48,515 bases of DNA from an uncultured Pelagibacteraceae bacterium (GCA_902540545.1 CACBMY010000003.1:1-48515); one strand, 5' to 3'; shown: positions 16,373-24,768, counted from the stretch's first letter. The notes: a model not told the origin generated them from the sequence alone. Made by a program: numbers and translations.

Positions 16373-17129
16373 TTTTTACGCATTAAGAGCAATTTATTTT
16401 CATGAAATGGATAGATTTAGAAGGACACTAATACAATCTCTTCTTTCTCCAGTTTTATCTACTTCATTATACTTTATAGTATTCGGCTCGGTAATCGGGG
16501 ATTATGTTCAAAAAATTGATGGCATTAGTTATGGCTCTTATATAGTTCCAGGATTATTGATGTTAACATTATTAACGCAATCTATCAGTAACACTTCTTT
16601 TGGAATTTTTTTTCCTAAATTTAATGGAACAATTTATGAAATTTTAGCAGCTCCAATTTCTACTGTAGAAATTGTAATTGCTTATGTTGGTGCAGGTGCA
16701 ACTAAAACCTTAATTGTTGCTGCAGTAATTTTCTGCACTTCACTTTTCTTTGCAGAAGTAAATGTAAAGTTTCCTTTACTAATGATTTTCTTATTAATTC
16801 TAGTTGCTTTTACTTTTGCTTTGTTCGGGTTTTTAATTGGACTTCTTAGTAAAAATTTCGAGCAAATGTCTATAATACCAACAATTGTCATAACACCAAT
16901 GGTATTCTTAGGTGGAAGTTTGTATTCGCTAGATATGCTCCCAAGTTTCTGGCAAACAGTCACTTATTTTAATCCTGTTGTATATTTAATTAATGGGCTG
17001 AGGTTTGCATTTTATGGAGTTTCTGATTTTGATATTTGGATAAGTATTTCAACAATGTTTATATTTTTAATTGTATGTGTAACTCTTGTCTCAATTATAC
17101 TTAAAAAAGGTTATAATATAAAAAATTAA
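16362..17129 (+). CDS. ABC-2 type transporter permease (YadH-like)
   Basis: 255 aa with six hydrophobic helices. It begins with an amphipathic segment (FYALRAIYFHEMDRFRRTL) and has SYGSYIVPGLLMLTLL, FNGTIYEILAAPIST and the conserved late block TPMVFLGGSLYSLDMLPSFWQTVTYFNPVVY typical of ABC-2 permeases, shown here in part. It is translationally coupled to the ATPase gene. It probably exports a lipid, polysaccharide or drug-like compound; nothing nearby fixes the substrate. Confidence 0.9.
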   Translation: MRINFYALRAIYFHEMDRFRRTLIQSLLSPVLSTSLYFIVFGSVIGDYVQKIDGISYGSYIVPGLLMLTLLTQSISNTSFGIFFPKFNGTIYEILAAPISTVEIVIAYVGAGATKTLIVAAVIFCTSLFFAEVNVKFPLLMIFLLILVAFTFALFGFLIGLLSKNFEQMSIIPTIVITPMVFLGGSLYSLDMLPSFWQTVTYFNPVVYLINGLRFAFYGVSDFDIWISISTMFIFLIVCVTLVSIILKKGYNIKN

Positions 17130-17130
17130 T

Positions 17131-17298
17131 TTGACTGTTGACCAGATAATTCCTGCAATATTTTTAATATTAGTCTTAATATTAGTTCTACCTAATTTTC
17201 TCAGATCAAACTCAAATATTAAACAATTGATATCTAATTTTTCAATTTGGATAATAATTATACTTGTTATATTTGGATTGATGTATTTTTTGATGTAA
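17131..17298 (+). CDS. Tiny two-helix membrane protein, TTG start
   Basis: A 55-residue frame begins at TTG 17131, right after the permease stop, and ends at TAA 17296-17298. It reads as DQIIPAIFLILVLILVLPNF, a short polar loop (RSNSNIKQL), then SIWIIIILVIFGLMYFLM: two membrane helices. It resembles the N-terminal anchor of some alphaproteobacterial membrane proteins, but no domain is recognised. It is too short for ordinary ORF callers. Support is the tight spacing between coding genes and its clean helix-loop-helix layout. Confidence 0.5.
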   Translation: MTVDQIIPAIFLILVLILVLPNFLRSNSNIKQLISNFSIWIIIILVIFGLMYFLM

Positions 17299-17306
17299 AT
17301 AGATTT

Positions 17307-17471
17307 ATGATTAAATTTATTCTTCCAGCAGCACTATTAATTTTAATTATTATTTTCTGGGAAAAAATTAATGAGTTTTTATTAAGCAAATTTAAAATTA
17401 AACTCAATTACATAGCTGTCATCATATTAGTTTTAATATTAGTGGTTTTATCTTTATTACTATATTTCTAA
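17307..17471 (+). CDS. Tiny two-helix membrane protein
   Basis: 54 residues from ATG 17307: KFILPAALLILIIIFW, a polar charged loop (EKINEFLLSKFKIKLN), then a second long hydrophobic helix. A longer frame from 17247 would overlap the upstream tiny gene and adds a non-conserved-looking leader, so I chose 17307, 8 bases after the previous stop. Function unknown. The TauE/SafE protein follows 6 bases later. Confidence 0.5.
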   Translation: MIKFILPAALLILIIIFWEKINEFLLSKFKIKLNYIAVIILVLILVVLSLLLYF

Positions 17472-17477
17472 TTTATA

Positions 17478-18221
17478 ATGGAGATAAATTTATTATTCTT
17501 TGTTAGCGTTGTTCCAGCTATTGTATTGTATGGAATTGCTAAATCAGGTTTAGGTGGATCAATATCATTAATTTCAGTTCCATTAATGACAGTAGTAATG
17601 CCATTAAATCAAGCACTTGCAATTATTTTACCAATATTAATTTTTTCAGACATTATTGCAGTTTATAGATTTAGAAGAGAGTTTGATTTTGGAACACTTA
17701 AACTAATAGTTCCATTTGCAGCTATTGGAATAATAATTGGCTCATTTACATTTACTTATTTTTCTGAGGATTTGCTTAAGTTAATTGTTGGAATAATGGG
17801 TTTTTTATTTTCTGGTCATTATTTTTTATTTAAAAAAGAAAAAACTATACCGGCAAAAAAAAACTTTTTTAAAGGGGCTATTTGTTCATCCATTGCTGGT
17901 TTTTCAAGTTTTTGTGTTCATGCGGGAGGAACTCCAACAAGTCTTTATTTGCTTCCACTAAGAATGAAAAAAGAAATTTATGTTGGCACAAGAATTATTT
18001 TTTTTAGTTGTGTTAATCTAATTAAGCTTCCTCTGTATGTTTATTTATCTATGATGAATTTTGATACTTTATATCAATCAGTTACTCTCTTTCCCCTAGC
18101 GCTTATTGGAATTTTTATAGGTTACAAATTACTTAAAATAATTGAGGAAAATTTATTTTATAATATCATTTACGCTTTAATTCTTGTTAGTAGCGCTAAG
18201 TTAATAATTGATTTCATTTAA
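17478..18221 (+). CDS. TauE/SafE (TSUP, DUF81) family membrane transporter
   Basis: 247 aa with about eight hydrophobic helices. The first repeat has GIAKSGLGGSISLISVPLM and the second has the GGTPTSLYLLPLRM block, both hallmarks of the TSUP family. Members export sulfite, sulfoacetate or other small organosulfur anions, or act as uncharacterised importers. This copy is far from the sulfite-generating genes, so its substrate is open. It is the last gene before the TPP riboswitch. Confidence 0.85.
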   Translation: MEINLLFFVSVVPAIVLYGIAKSGLGGSISLISVPLMTVVMPLNQALAIILPILIFSDIIAVYRFRREFDFGTLKLIVPFAAIGIIIGSFTFTYFSEDLLKLIVGIMGFLFSGHYFLFKKEKTIPAKKNFFKGAICSSIAGFSSFCVHAGGTPTSLYLLPLRMKKEIYVGTRIIFFSCVNLIKLPLYVYLSMMNFDTLYQSVTLFPLALIGIFIGYKLLKIIEENLFYNIIYALILVSSAKLIIDFI

Positions 18222-18237
18222 TCTTTGAATTAAATTG

Positions 18238-18300
18238 CAAATGGGGTGCCAGAAGGCTGAGAAATACCCTTAGAACCTGTCCGGTAATTCAGAAAGGGAA
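18238..18300 (+). ncRNA. TPP riboswitch (THI element)
   Basis: The conserved blocks occur in order: GGGGTGCC, GGCTGAGA, ACCC, GAACCTG, CCGGTAAT and AGGGA. The final AGGGA is also the only Shine-Dalgarno-like sequence and ends about 3 bases before ATG 18302. Ligand binding could therefore block ribosome access directly, without a separate expression platform. A P1 extension TTAAATT (18230-18236) with AATTTAA (18308-18314) would even enclose the start codon. Confidence 0.95.
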
Positions 18301-18301
18301 A

Positions 18302-19732
18302 ATGAATAATTTAAATATAATCAATCAATCATCAGCAATAATATTAATTATTTCAATTTCTTTAATATTTGTTTTTGTTGGAATTTATTTTTCAAAAAAA
18401 TTTAAAGGACTTAATAATTATTTAGTTGCAAACCGTTCGATTGGAACTTTATCCTTAACAACAAGTCTTGTTGCTTCAGCACTTGGTGCTTGGATTTTAT
18501 TTGGACCCGCATCAGCAGCAACATGGGGAGGAATTGGTGCAGTGATTGGTTATTCACTAGGAACTGCATTTCCACTTTTTATTTTAATTTATCTTGGTAA
18601 AAAATTTAGAACTAGTTATCCGCAAGGCAAAAGTATTATTGAAATAATAAGATTAAGATTTGGACCAAATCTTTATAAACTTATTTTAGTTTTTTCCATT
18701 TTTTATATGACAATCTTTTTAATTGCTGAAGTTACTGCTGTAGCTTTTTTAATTAATTACATATCTGGTACTGAGTTGTGGATTACCTCTTTAATAGTAA
18801 TATCATGTTCGTTACTTTACACATTATATGGAGGTTTAAGAGCATCCTTAATTACAGATAATATTCAATTTTTTGTATTTACAGCACTTTTAATAATTAG
18901 TTTAATTTTTATTACCTCAATTGAAACAAACTATTTTAACTTTGAAATTATTAAAAATAAAAATCCGCATTTGTTAAGCTTTAGTTATCTCCCAAATTAT
19001 ACTGCCGGTTTAACTTTCTTTATAGCTGTTGCTGCAACTAATCTTTTTCATCAAGGTAATTGGCAGAGAGTTTATGCTGCAAAAAATTACGAAGTTTTAA
19101 AAAAAAGTTTAATATTTTCATTTTTAATAATATTACCAATAGTCTTTTTTATGGGATTTAGTGGTTTAGTAGCTGTCTCTCAAGACTCTAATGTGATACC
19201 TGATCTTGCATTTTTCTCAATCTTATTAAAAGAAAATTTAATAATATTTTCAGTCATTGTAATAATTTTAGCTATCTCTTTAACAGTAAGTAGTATTGAT
19301 ACTTTAATAAATGCTATTTCAAGTTTGGTAATAGTAGATGTAGATAAAGTATTAAATTTAAAAAATAATCATTTAAATATTTCGAAACAATTTGTTATTT
19401 TTCTTTCGGTCATAGCTTTTTTTGTTGCATCAAAAGGATTTAGTATTCTTTATTTATTCTTAATTGCAGATTTATTTTGTTGTGCGGCTGTTCTAAGTGT
19501 TTTTTATACTTTTTATTCAAAATCTTATGATGAAAAAAATGCTTATGTTTCTATATTAATAGGATTAATTGCAGGACTATTATTTTTTCCAAGTCCTGAT
19601 TTTTCTAAATCAATATTATTTGGCATAATTTTGCCAATGGATTTAGCACCATTGTATATTTCTCAATCTCTTTTATTTTGTTCATTTATTGCGGCAACTT
19701 TATCACCAATAATTGCATGGAAATTGAAGTAA
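18302..19732 (+). CDS. thiV: ThiV-like sodium:solute symporter
   Basis: 476 aa SSS-family transporter with about 13 hydrophobic helices. Signature stretches are FKGLNNYLVANRSIGTLSLTTS at the start (shown in part), SALGAWILFGPASAATWGG, LYTLYGGLRASLITD and a NLFHQGNWQRVYAAKN segment. A TPP riboswitch directly precedes it, so it is regulated by thiamine status. In SAR11, ThiV is the proposed importer for the thiamine precursor HMP. The family plus riboswitch make a thiamine-precursor role likely; the precise substrate is inferred. Confidence 0.9.
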   Translation: MNNLNIINQSSAIILIISISLIFVFVGIYFSKKFKGLNNYLVANRSIGTLSLTTSLVASALGAWILFGPASAATWGGIGAVIGYSLGTAFPLFILIYLGKKFRTSYPQGKSIIEIIRLRFGPNLYKLILVFSIFYMTIFLIAEVTAVAFLINYISGTELWITSLIVISCSLLYTLYGGLRASLITDNIQFFVFTALLIISLIFITSIETNYFNFEIIKNKNPHLLSFSYLPNYTAGLTFFIAVAATNLFHQGNWQRVYAAKNYEVLKKSLIFSFLIILPIVFFMGFSGLVAVSQDSNVIPDLAFFSILLKENLIIFSVIVIILAISLTVSSIDTLINAISSLVIVDVDKVLNLKNNHLNISKQFVIFLSVIAFFVASKGFSILYLFLIADLFCCAAVLSVFYTFYSKSYDEKNAYVSILIGLIAGLLFFPSPDFSKSILFGIILPMDLAPLYISQSLLFCSFIAATLSPIIAWKLK

Positions 19733-19773
19733 TTGATGTTTATTAAAAACCTAATTATTGTATAATTTAATAA

Positions 19774-20883
19774 ATGCTCAATTTTATATTACCATTTATT
19801 GTATTAATTGTTGTTGTTGTTTTCATTCATGAATATGGACATTACTATTTTGCAAAAAGATATGGTGTTGGTGTGACAGATTTTTCGATAGGTTTTGGTC
19901 GAGAATTATTTGGATGGAACGATAAATCAGGGACAAGATGGAAAGTTTGTTGGATACCACTAGGCGGTTATGTAAAATTTTTCGGAGATAGGAATGTATT
20001 CTCACAAGCAGATCAAGAGGAACTACTAAAAAAATATAGTAAAGAAGACCAACATAAATTATTTGTAACAAAACCTCTTTACCAAAGAGCCTTAATTGTT
20101 GCTGGAGGACCATTGGCTAATTTTATATTAGCTATAGTCATTTTTACTTTTATATACATGTTTGCAGGTAAAGATTTTACACCTGCTGTAATTGATGAAG
20201 TATTAAAAGATAGTCCAGCAGAAGTTGCTGGAATGCAAAAAAATGATGTTATTATTGAAATAGATAATACAAAAGTAGAGAGTATTCTTGATGTTTCTAA
20301 ATTAATAGCAATGTCAACATCAGAATTTATCGATTTTAAAGTTTCAAGATATGACCAGGAGATAATATTAAAAGTAAAGCCAAATTTTGTTGATAGCGTT
20401 GATGAATTAGGAAACAAACTAAAGAAAAGGATGGTAGGTATTAAACTTAGTCCTTATAACAATCAAATAACACATAAAAAACTTGGACCTGCACAAGCTT
20501 TACTTCAATCATTTAATGAAGTTTATTTTGTAACAACTTCATCACTTAAATATCTTGGATCAATGTTTACAGGAGCAGGGGACAGTTCTCAATTGGGTGG
20601 TCCAATTAGAATTGCTAAAATTTCTGGCCAAGTAGCAGAATTTGGAATTATACCTTTTGTCAGCATGATGGCTTATATCTCAATAAGTTTAGGACTAATT
20701 AACTTGTTTCCTATACCTTTATTAGATGGAGGACATCTGATGTTTTATGCATTTGAAAAAGTATTAGGTCGTCCTTTAAGTCAAAAAACTCAGGAAGGTT
20801 TTTTTCGAATCGGAATGTTTTTGTTGCTATCTTTGATGTTTTTTGCCACATTTAATGACCTTAAAGATTTAGGCTTATTTTAA
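19774..20883 (+). CDS. rseP: Site-2 intramembrane metalloprotease RseP
   Basis: 369 aa. The zinc-protease motif H19-E-Y-G-H23 sits in the first membrane helix, followed by a GFG block. A central PDZ domain (DEVLKDSPAEVAGMQKNDVIIEID) lies at about 140-200, and the third metal ligand is in NLFPIPLLDGGH near residue 315. It cleaves membrane anti-sigma factors or other substrates. Neighbours do not include the usual bamA/dxr context, as expected only if gene order differs. The start ATG has no strong ribosome-binding site. Confidence 0.95.
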   Translation: MLNFILPFIVLIVVVVFIHEYGHYYFAKRYGVGVTDFSIGFGRELFGWNDKSGTRWKVCWIPLGGYVKFFGDRNVFSQADQEELLKKYSKEDQHKLFVTKPLYQRALIVAGGPLANFILAIVIFTFIYMFAGKDFTPAVIDEVLKDSPAEVAGMQKNDVIIEIDNTKVESILDVSKLIAMSTSEFIDFKVSRYDQEIILKVKPNFVDSVDELGNKLKKRMVGIKLSPYNNQITHKKLGPAQALLQSFNEVYFVTTSSLKYLGSMFTGAGDSSQLGGPIRIAKISGQVAEFGIIPFVSMMAYISISLGLINLFPIPLLDGGHLMFYAFEKVLGRPLSQKTQEGFFRIGMFLLLSLMFFATFNDLKDLGLF

Positions 20884-21035
20884 GGCTTTTTTAATAGCTA
20901 AAAAAACGTTGTAATTACTGACTTTTTTTACCACTACATATTGTTGTTCAAAAATAAATATATACTAAAAAAAAGCTTGAATTATCAATGATTTTGTTAA
21001 GTATAGTTTCATAAACCTTTAAAACCGGAGCTAAA

Positions 21036-21311
21036 ATGAACAAAAAACAATTGGTAGCAAAGCTAGCTGGTTCGTTAAATCAAAGTAAAGCTGATGCAGA
21101 GCGTACTTTTGATACTATTACGAATACTATACTAGATGCGTTGAAAAACGACGATTCTGTAAAGATTGCAGGTTTTGGTACATATAAAGTGGCTAAAAGA
21201 AAAGCCCGAATTGGACGTAATCCAAGAACTGGAGAGCAAATCCAAATCGCTGCTTCTCAAAAGGTAAAGTTTTTACCTGCTAAAGCACTTAAAGAAGTAT
21301 TTAACAAGTAA
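21036..21311 (+). CDS. hupB: DNA-binding protein HU
   Basis: 91 aa, the full HU length. It begins MNKKQLVAKLAGSLNQSKADAE, continues with the KIAGFGTYKV beta segment, then the DNA-binding arm with GRNPRTGEQIQI and the C-terminal PAKALKEVFNK. A CGGAG Shine-Dalgarno lies 5-10 bases before ATG. It is monocistronic: 152 bases separate it from rseP and a very long hairpin follows. Expected to be abundant and to compact the chromosome. Confidence 0.97.
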   Translation: MNKKQLVAKLAGSLNQSKADAERTFDTITNTILDALKNDDSVKIAGFGTYKVAKRKARIGRNPRTGEQIQIAASQKVKFLPAKALKEVFNK

Positions 21312-21320
21312 AACTCATTT

Positions 21321-21364
21321 AACAGCCTTTATTAGGAATGGTAAAATTCTTAGTAAAGGCTGTT
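21321..21364 (+). terminator. Long perfect hairpin after HU gene
   Basis: AACAGCCTTTA pairs with TAAAGGCTGTT, and the inner bases also pair, so about 19 consecutive pairs (two G-U) close a 6-base loop GGTAAA. Only a weak T tract (TTTCT) follows, so it may act as a terminator or as an mRNA 3' stabiliser. Confidence 0.7.
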
Positions 21365-21369
21365 TCTAC

Positions 21370-21394
21370 ATGCAAAAACTGCATATCTATTTTT
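21370..21394 (+). terminator. Second short hairpin with T run downstream of HU
   Basis: ATGCA and TGCAT pair across an AAAAC loop and are followed by ATCTATTTTT. It could be a back-up terminator to the long hairpin just upstream. Confidence 0.35.
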
Positions 21395-21434
21395 AACAAC
21401 AATCATTAGTTTTTATTTATTTTAAAATTATAAG

Positions 21435-21458
21435 AACCTCTTTTTAACAATGGAGGTT
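21435..21458 (+). promoter_or_regulatory. Hairpin occluding the Shine-Dalgarno of amt
   Basis: AACCTC (21435-21440) is complementary to GAGGTT (21453-21458), with an extra T-G pair, closing a 10-base loop. The 3' arm is the GGAGG ribosome-binding site just upstream of ATG 21461. Folding would hide it, so translation of the ammonium transporter may be switchable. Confidence 0.5.
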
Positions 21459-21460
21459 AA

Positions 21461-22762
21461 ATGACTAAACATTTAAAAAAACTTGTCGGTCCTTTAGTAA
21501 GTTTGTTTTTCTTATTAAATATGACAAGTGTAGGTTATGCCGAATCTACAGTCTCTGCGGAAGTTGGATTTATTTTTAATACATTTCTATTTTTAGTTTG
21601 TGGTTTTCTTGTCATGTTTATGGCTTGCGGATTTGCGATGCTAGAATCAGGAATGGTAACTTCAAAAAGTGTATCTGTAATTTGTGCAAAAAATATAGGA
21701 TTATTTTCTATCGCTGGAATTATGTTCTGGATGGTAGGTTATAATCTAGCATATGGAATTCCGGAAGGTGGCTATATAGGAACATTCACTCCGTGGTCTG
21801 ATGCAAGTGCTGTTGATACAGGATATGCAGATGGTTCGGATTGGTATTTCCAAATGGTATTCTGTGCAACAACAGTATCAATTGTATCTGGTACGTTAGC
21901 AGAAAGAATTAAATTATGGCCTTTCTTCTTATTTGCAGCAATTTTATCAGGAATCATTTATCCAATTGTCATGGGATGGCAGTGGGGTGGTGGCTGGTTA
22001 GCCGTTTTAGGTTTCTCTGATTTTGCTGGTTCAACTCTTGTACACTCAACTGGTGGTGCTGCAGCATTAGCAGGAGCTATGTTGTTAGGTGCGAGAACTG
22101 GAAGATTTGCTAAATCAGGTGAAGCAAAACCAATGAGACCATTTGCAGCTTCTTCTATACCTTTGGTAACAGTTGGAGTATTTATTTTATGGTTAGGTTG
22201 GTTCGGTTTCAACGGTGGTTCACAGCTTGCTATGGGAACTTTCGATGATGCAGTAGCTGTATCAAACATATTTATTAATACAAACTTAGCAGCGTGTGGT
22301 GGTGTTTTAGCAGCAGCAGTAATTACTAGATTAATGTATGGTAAAACTGATGTAGTTCAAATGCTTAATGGTGCAATTGGTGGATTAGTTGCAATAACAG
22401 CTGAACCATTAGCGCCGGCACCTATAGCAGCAATATTCATCGGTGCAATCGGTGGATTAATAGTAGTGTTTGGAACAAAACTATTATTCTCATTTAAGAT
22501 TGATGATGTTGTTGGTGCAATACCAGCTCACTTATTTGCTGGAGTTTGGGGAACATTAGCTGTTCCACTAACAAACTCTGATGCAAACTTTAGTGCACAG
22601 TTAATCGGTGTAATCTCGATCAACGCATTTGTTTTTGTAGTATCATACATTGTATGGGCAATTATGAAAAACACTATGGGTATCAGATTAAGTAAAGAGG
22701 CTGAACTGAAAGGTACAGACGTAACTGAAACTGGTGTAATAGCTTACGCTATAAGAGACTAA
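21461..22762 (+). CDS. amtB: Ammonium transporter Amt
   Basis: 433 aa with an N-terminal signal-like helix and eleven further membrane helices. The family features FMACGFAMLESGMV, the AGSTLVHSTGGAAALAGAMLLG region (shown in part), WLGWFGFNGGS and HLFAGVWGT are present, including pore histidines. It imports ammonium from the periplasm, a major nitrogen source for SAR11. No GlnK gene adjoins it. Expression may be controlled by the hairpin over its ribosome-binding site. Confidence 0.96.
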   Translation: MTKHLKKLVGPLVSLFFLLNMTSVGYAESTVSAEVGFIFNTFLFLVCGFLVMFMACGFAMLESGMVTSKSVSVICAKNIGLFSIAGIMFWMVGYNLAYGIPEGGYIGTFTPWSDASAVDTGYADGSDWYFQMVFCATTVSIVSGTLAERIKLWPFFLFAAILSGIIYPIVMGWQWGGGWLAVLGFSDFAGSTLVHSTGGAAALAGAMLLGARTGRFAKSGEAKPMRPFAASSIPLVTVGVFILWLGWFGFNGGSQLAMGTFDDAVAVSNIFINTNLAACGGVLAAAVITRLMYGKTDVVQMLNGAIGGLVAITAEPLAPAPIAAIFIGAIGGLIVVFGTKLLFSFKIDDVVGAIPAHLFAGVWGTLAVPLTNSDANFSAQLIGVISINAFVFVVSYIVWAIMKNTMGIRLSKEAELKGTDVTETGVIAYAIRD

Positions 22763-22790
22763 ATTTAACTCCCTCCCTTAAGTTAAACTA

Positions 22791-22819
22791 AAAAGGCCCC
22801 GTAAATGGGGCCTTTTTTT
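22791..22819. terminator. Bidirectional terminator between amt and prxQ
   Basis: AAAAGGCCCC, a 6-base loop, then GGGGCC and seven T residues form a 6-bp GC-rich stem (10 bp with the A-T pairs) placed between convergent genes. It serves both strands. Confidence 0.93.
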
Positions 22820-22820
22820 A

Positions 22821-23270
22821 TTAAACTGTTTTTAAAAATTCTAACACTTCTTTTGCGTGGTCTTTAACTTTTACTGAACGCCACTCTTTAATAATTTTGT
22901 CATCTTTTAATAAAAATGTACTTCTTATTAATCCCATAAATTCTCTACCCATGAATTTTTTTTTACCCCAAACTTTGTAAGCTTTAATCGCTTCTTTCTT
23001 AACGTCTGCTACCAAATCAAATTTAATTTTAAATTTATCTCTAAATTTTTCATGACTTTCCATACTATCTTTAGAAATACCAATAACTTCACAGTCTAGT
23101 TTTTTAAATTGTGAAAGTAGAGAATTGAAGTCTTTTGTTTCAATTGTGCAGCCTGGCGTATTATCCTTTGGATAGAAATATAAAACTTTATATTTGCTTT
23201 TGATTTTCTTTAACTCTAAAAGTTTTGAATTAGTTGATGGGATTTTGAAATTAGGAGCTTTATTTTGCAT
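22821..23270 (-). CDS. bcp: Thioredoxin-dependent peroxiredoxin PrxQ/BCP, one-cysteine form
   Basis: 149 aa. The peroxidatic site is PKDNTPGC41T, followed by IETKDFNS. E. coli BCP has its resolving cysteine five residues later; here that position is not cysteine, so this may be a 1-Cys or atypical form. Other family blocks: DCEVIGISKDSMESHEKFRDK and FKIKFDLVAD. It reduces hydrogen and lipid peroxides in the cytoplasm. It is convergent with amt, sharing a terminator. Confidence 0.93.
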   Translation of the reverse strand: MQNKAPNFKIPSTNSKLLELKKIKSKYKVLYFYPKDNTPGCTIETKDFNSLLSQFKKLDCEVIGISKDSMESHEKFRDKFKIKFDLVADVKKEAIKAYKVWGKKKFMGREFMGLIRSTFLLKDDKIIKEWRSVKVKDHAKEVLEFLKTV

Positions 23271-23313
23271 ATTTTTTCGTAGATTAAAATTTATAATAAT
23301 GTATTAAACCCTT

Positions 23314-23700
23314 ATGAGCATTAAATCAGCACAAACATTAGTCGCAGAAGCTTTGACAGAAATCAAGACACTTTCTCCTACGGAAGCATTGGAGATGGTA
23401 AACAGTGATAGATGCAATTTAATTGACATAAGAGATATTCGAGAACTTGAGAAAATGGGAAGAATAGAAAATTCTCATCACATTCCTAGAGGAATGTTAG
23501 AGTTTTGGATGGATCCAGATAGTCCTTACTTTAAAGAAGGCAAGATAGATATGAACAAAGAAATGGTTTTATTTTGTGCAGGTGGATTAAGATCTGCACT
23601 AGCTACAAAATCATTGAAAGATATGGGGTTTGAAAAAATTTCACATATAGACGGTGGCTTTTCTCAAATGAAGAGCAGTGGCTTTAAAGTAGAGAAATAA
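23314..23700 (+). CDS. Single-domain rhodanese
   Basis: 128 aa. Domain elements are NLIDIRDIREL, HHIPRGMLEFW and the active loop FC88AGGLRSALA with the catalytic cysteine C88. It likely carries sulfur as a persulfide, or acts in cyanide/thiosulfate handling. It is cytoplasmic, with no signal peptide. It is divergent from prxQ (44 bases) and convergent with the ABA4-like gene. Confidence 0.92.
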   Translation: MSIKSAQTLVAEALTEIKTLSPTEALEMVNSDRCNLIDIRDIRELEKMGRIENSHHIPRGMLEFWMDPDSPYFKEGKIDMNKEMVLFCAGGLRSALATKSLKDMGFEKISHIDGGFSQMKSSGFKVEK

Positions 23701-23703
23701 AAA

Positions 23704-24177
23704 TTAATCAAATAAACTTATTCTCTTTGCGAAAAAAATTCTTATCACCCAGTATATAAATAATCCTAAAGGACCAATAAAATATGTGATTATTAAAGGA
23801 AAAAAGACTAGAATTTTTGACATATAAAACCTCTGGCTATCTCTAACAATCCAAGATCCACAAAACAAATTTATAGCCAAGAAGTGCGTCCAAAATAAAA
23901 TTAAAAACTCATTATTCTCAAAAAGCTCAGCAAGATCATAAAAACTTAAATATAAAATAAAGTTTTTATCAAAATCATATCCGGCAAAAAAGAATATATA
24001 TAATAGATAAACATAAACACTTGCCAAAATAAATGTTGGAATTATTGATGTAACAAATAAACCACAAACTTTAGTTTGTGGAAAAATAATAAGCATTAAC
24101 CAAAAAGGTATTACACCTATATTCAACCACATATAGATCATTTCTACTGTAAAAAATGCAGATATTTGTTCAATCAT
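23704..24177 (-). CDS. ABA4-like DUF4281 membrane protein
   Basis: 157 aa with four hydrophobic helices. It has the family features NIGVIPFWLMLIIFPQT, then FWTHFLAINLFCGSWIVRDS and a late FFPLIITYFIGPLGLFIYWVIR block (shown in part). DUF4281 includes plant ABA4, required for neoxanthin formation, and bacterial homologues of unknown role that are often near carotenoid or light-related genes. Its minus-strand start lies 27 bases from the chosen recX start, so the two are divergent with almost no shared regulatory space. Confidence 0.85.
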   Translation of the reverse strand: MIEQISAFFTVEMIYMWLNIGVIPFWLMLIIFPQTKVCGLFVTSIIPTFILASVYVYLLYIFFFAGYDFDKNFILYLSFYDLAELFENNEFLILFWTHFLAINLFCGSWIVRDSQRFYMSKILVFFPLIITYFIGPLGLFIYWVIRIFFAKRISLFD

Positions 24178-24204
24178 CAGGGTTATATTATATTAAATGC
24201 AATA

Positions 24205-24768
24205 ATGATTCCTATAAAAAATAAAAAAAAAAACTTAGAAGCGACAATTGATGAAATGCGCAACTTTGCACTTAATTATGTAGAAAAATTTGCGCCATCA
24301 AAACAACAGCTAAAAACATATCTTTTAAAGAAATATTTAAGATCTAAAGTTGATAACGTTAAAAGAAGCAATATTTCAGATCTGATCGAGATAGTAGCTG
24401 AAGATTTAGAAAAATCTAAATTTATAAATGATAAATTTTATTCAGAAACAAAAGCGAAAAGTCTAATCCAAAGAGGTTCATCAATAAATAAGATTAGAAA
24501 TTATTTAATAAGTAAAGGAGTTGGAGAAAAATATATAAAAAATACAATTGAACAAATTAATGAAAATAATGAAGATCAAGATTTTTTTTCAGCTATAAAA
24601 GTTTGTAAAAAAAAAAGAATTGGTCCTTCAAGAACTGAAGATAATAGACCTTTATTCTATAAAAAAGATATTGGTATATTAGCAAGATCTGGATTTGATT
24701 TTGAAGTTTCCAGGAGAGTAATGGAACTAGATAAAGAAGAATATTTGAAAATTATAAATCTTCTTTAG
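24205..24768 (+). CDS. recX: RecX-like regulatory protein
   Basis: 187 aa from ATG 24205. A longer frame begins at 24166 but would overlap the divergent gene, so the inner start is preferred. The helical repeats of RecX are visible: FAPSKQQLKTYLLKKYLRSKV, DDK-like FINDKFYSETKAKSLIQRGSS, INKIRNYLISKGV and a C-terminal third repeat ending in MELDKEEYLKIINLL. RecX inhibits RecA filament extension. recA is not in the window. Its 3' end overlaps the 49-aa minus-strand gene by 17 bases. Confidence 0.85.
   Translation: MIPIKNKKKNLEATIDEMRNFALNYVEKFAPSKQQLKTYLLKKYLRSKVDNVKRSNISDLIEIVAEDLEKSKFINDKFYSETKAKSLIQRGSSINKIRNYLISKGVGEKYIKNTIEQINENNEDQDFFSAIKVCKKKRIGPSRTEDNRPLFYKKDIGILARSGFDFEVSRRVMELDKEEYLKIINLL

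Noticed and set aside
20881..20906. AT-only hairpin after rseP as terminator
   Set aside because: Stem is seven A-T pairs without a T tract; too weak to support.
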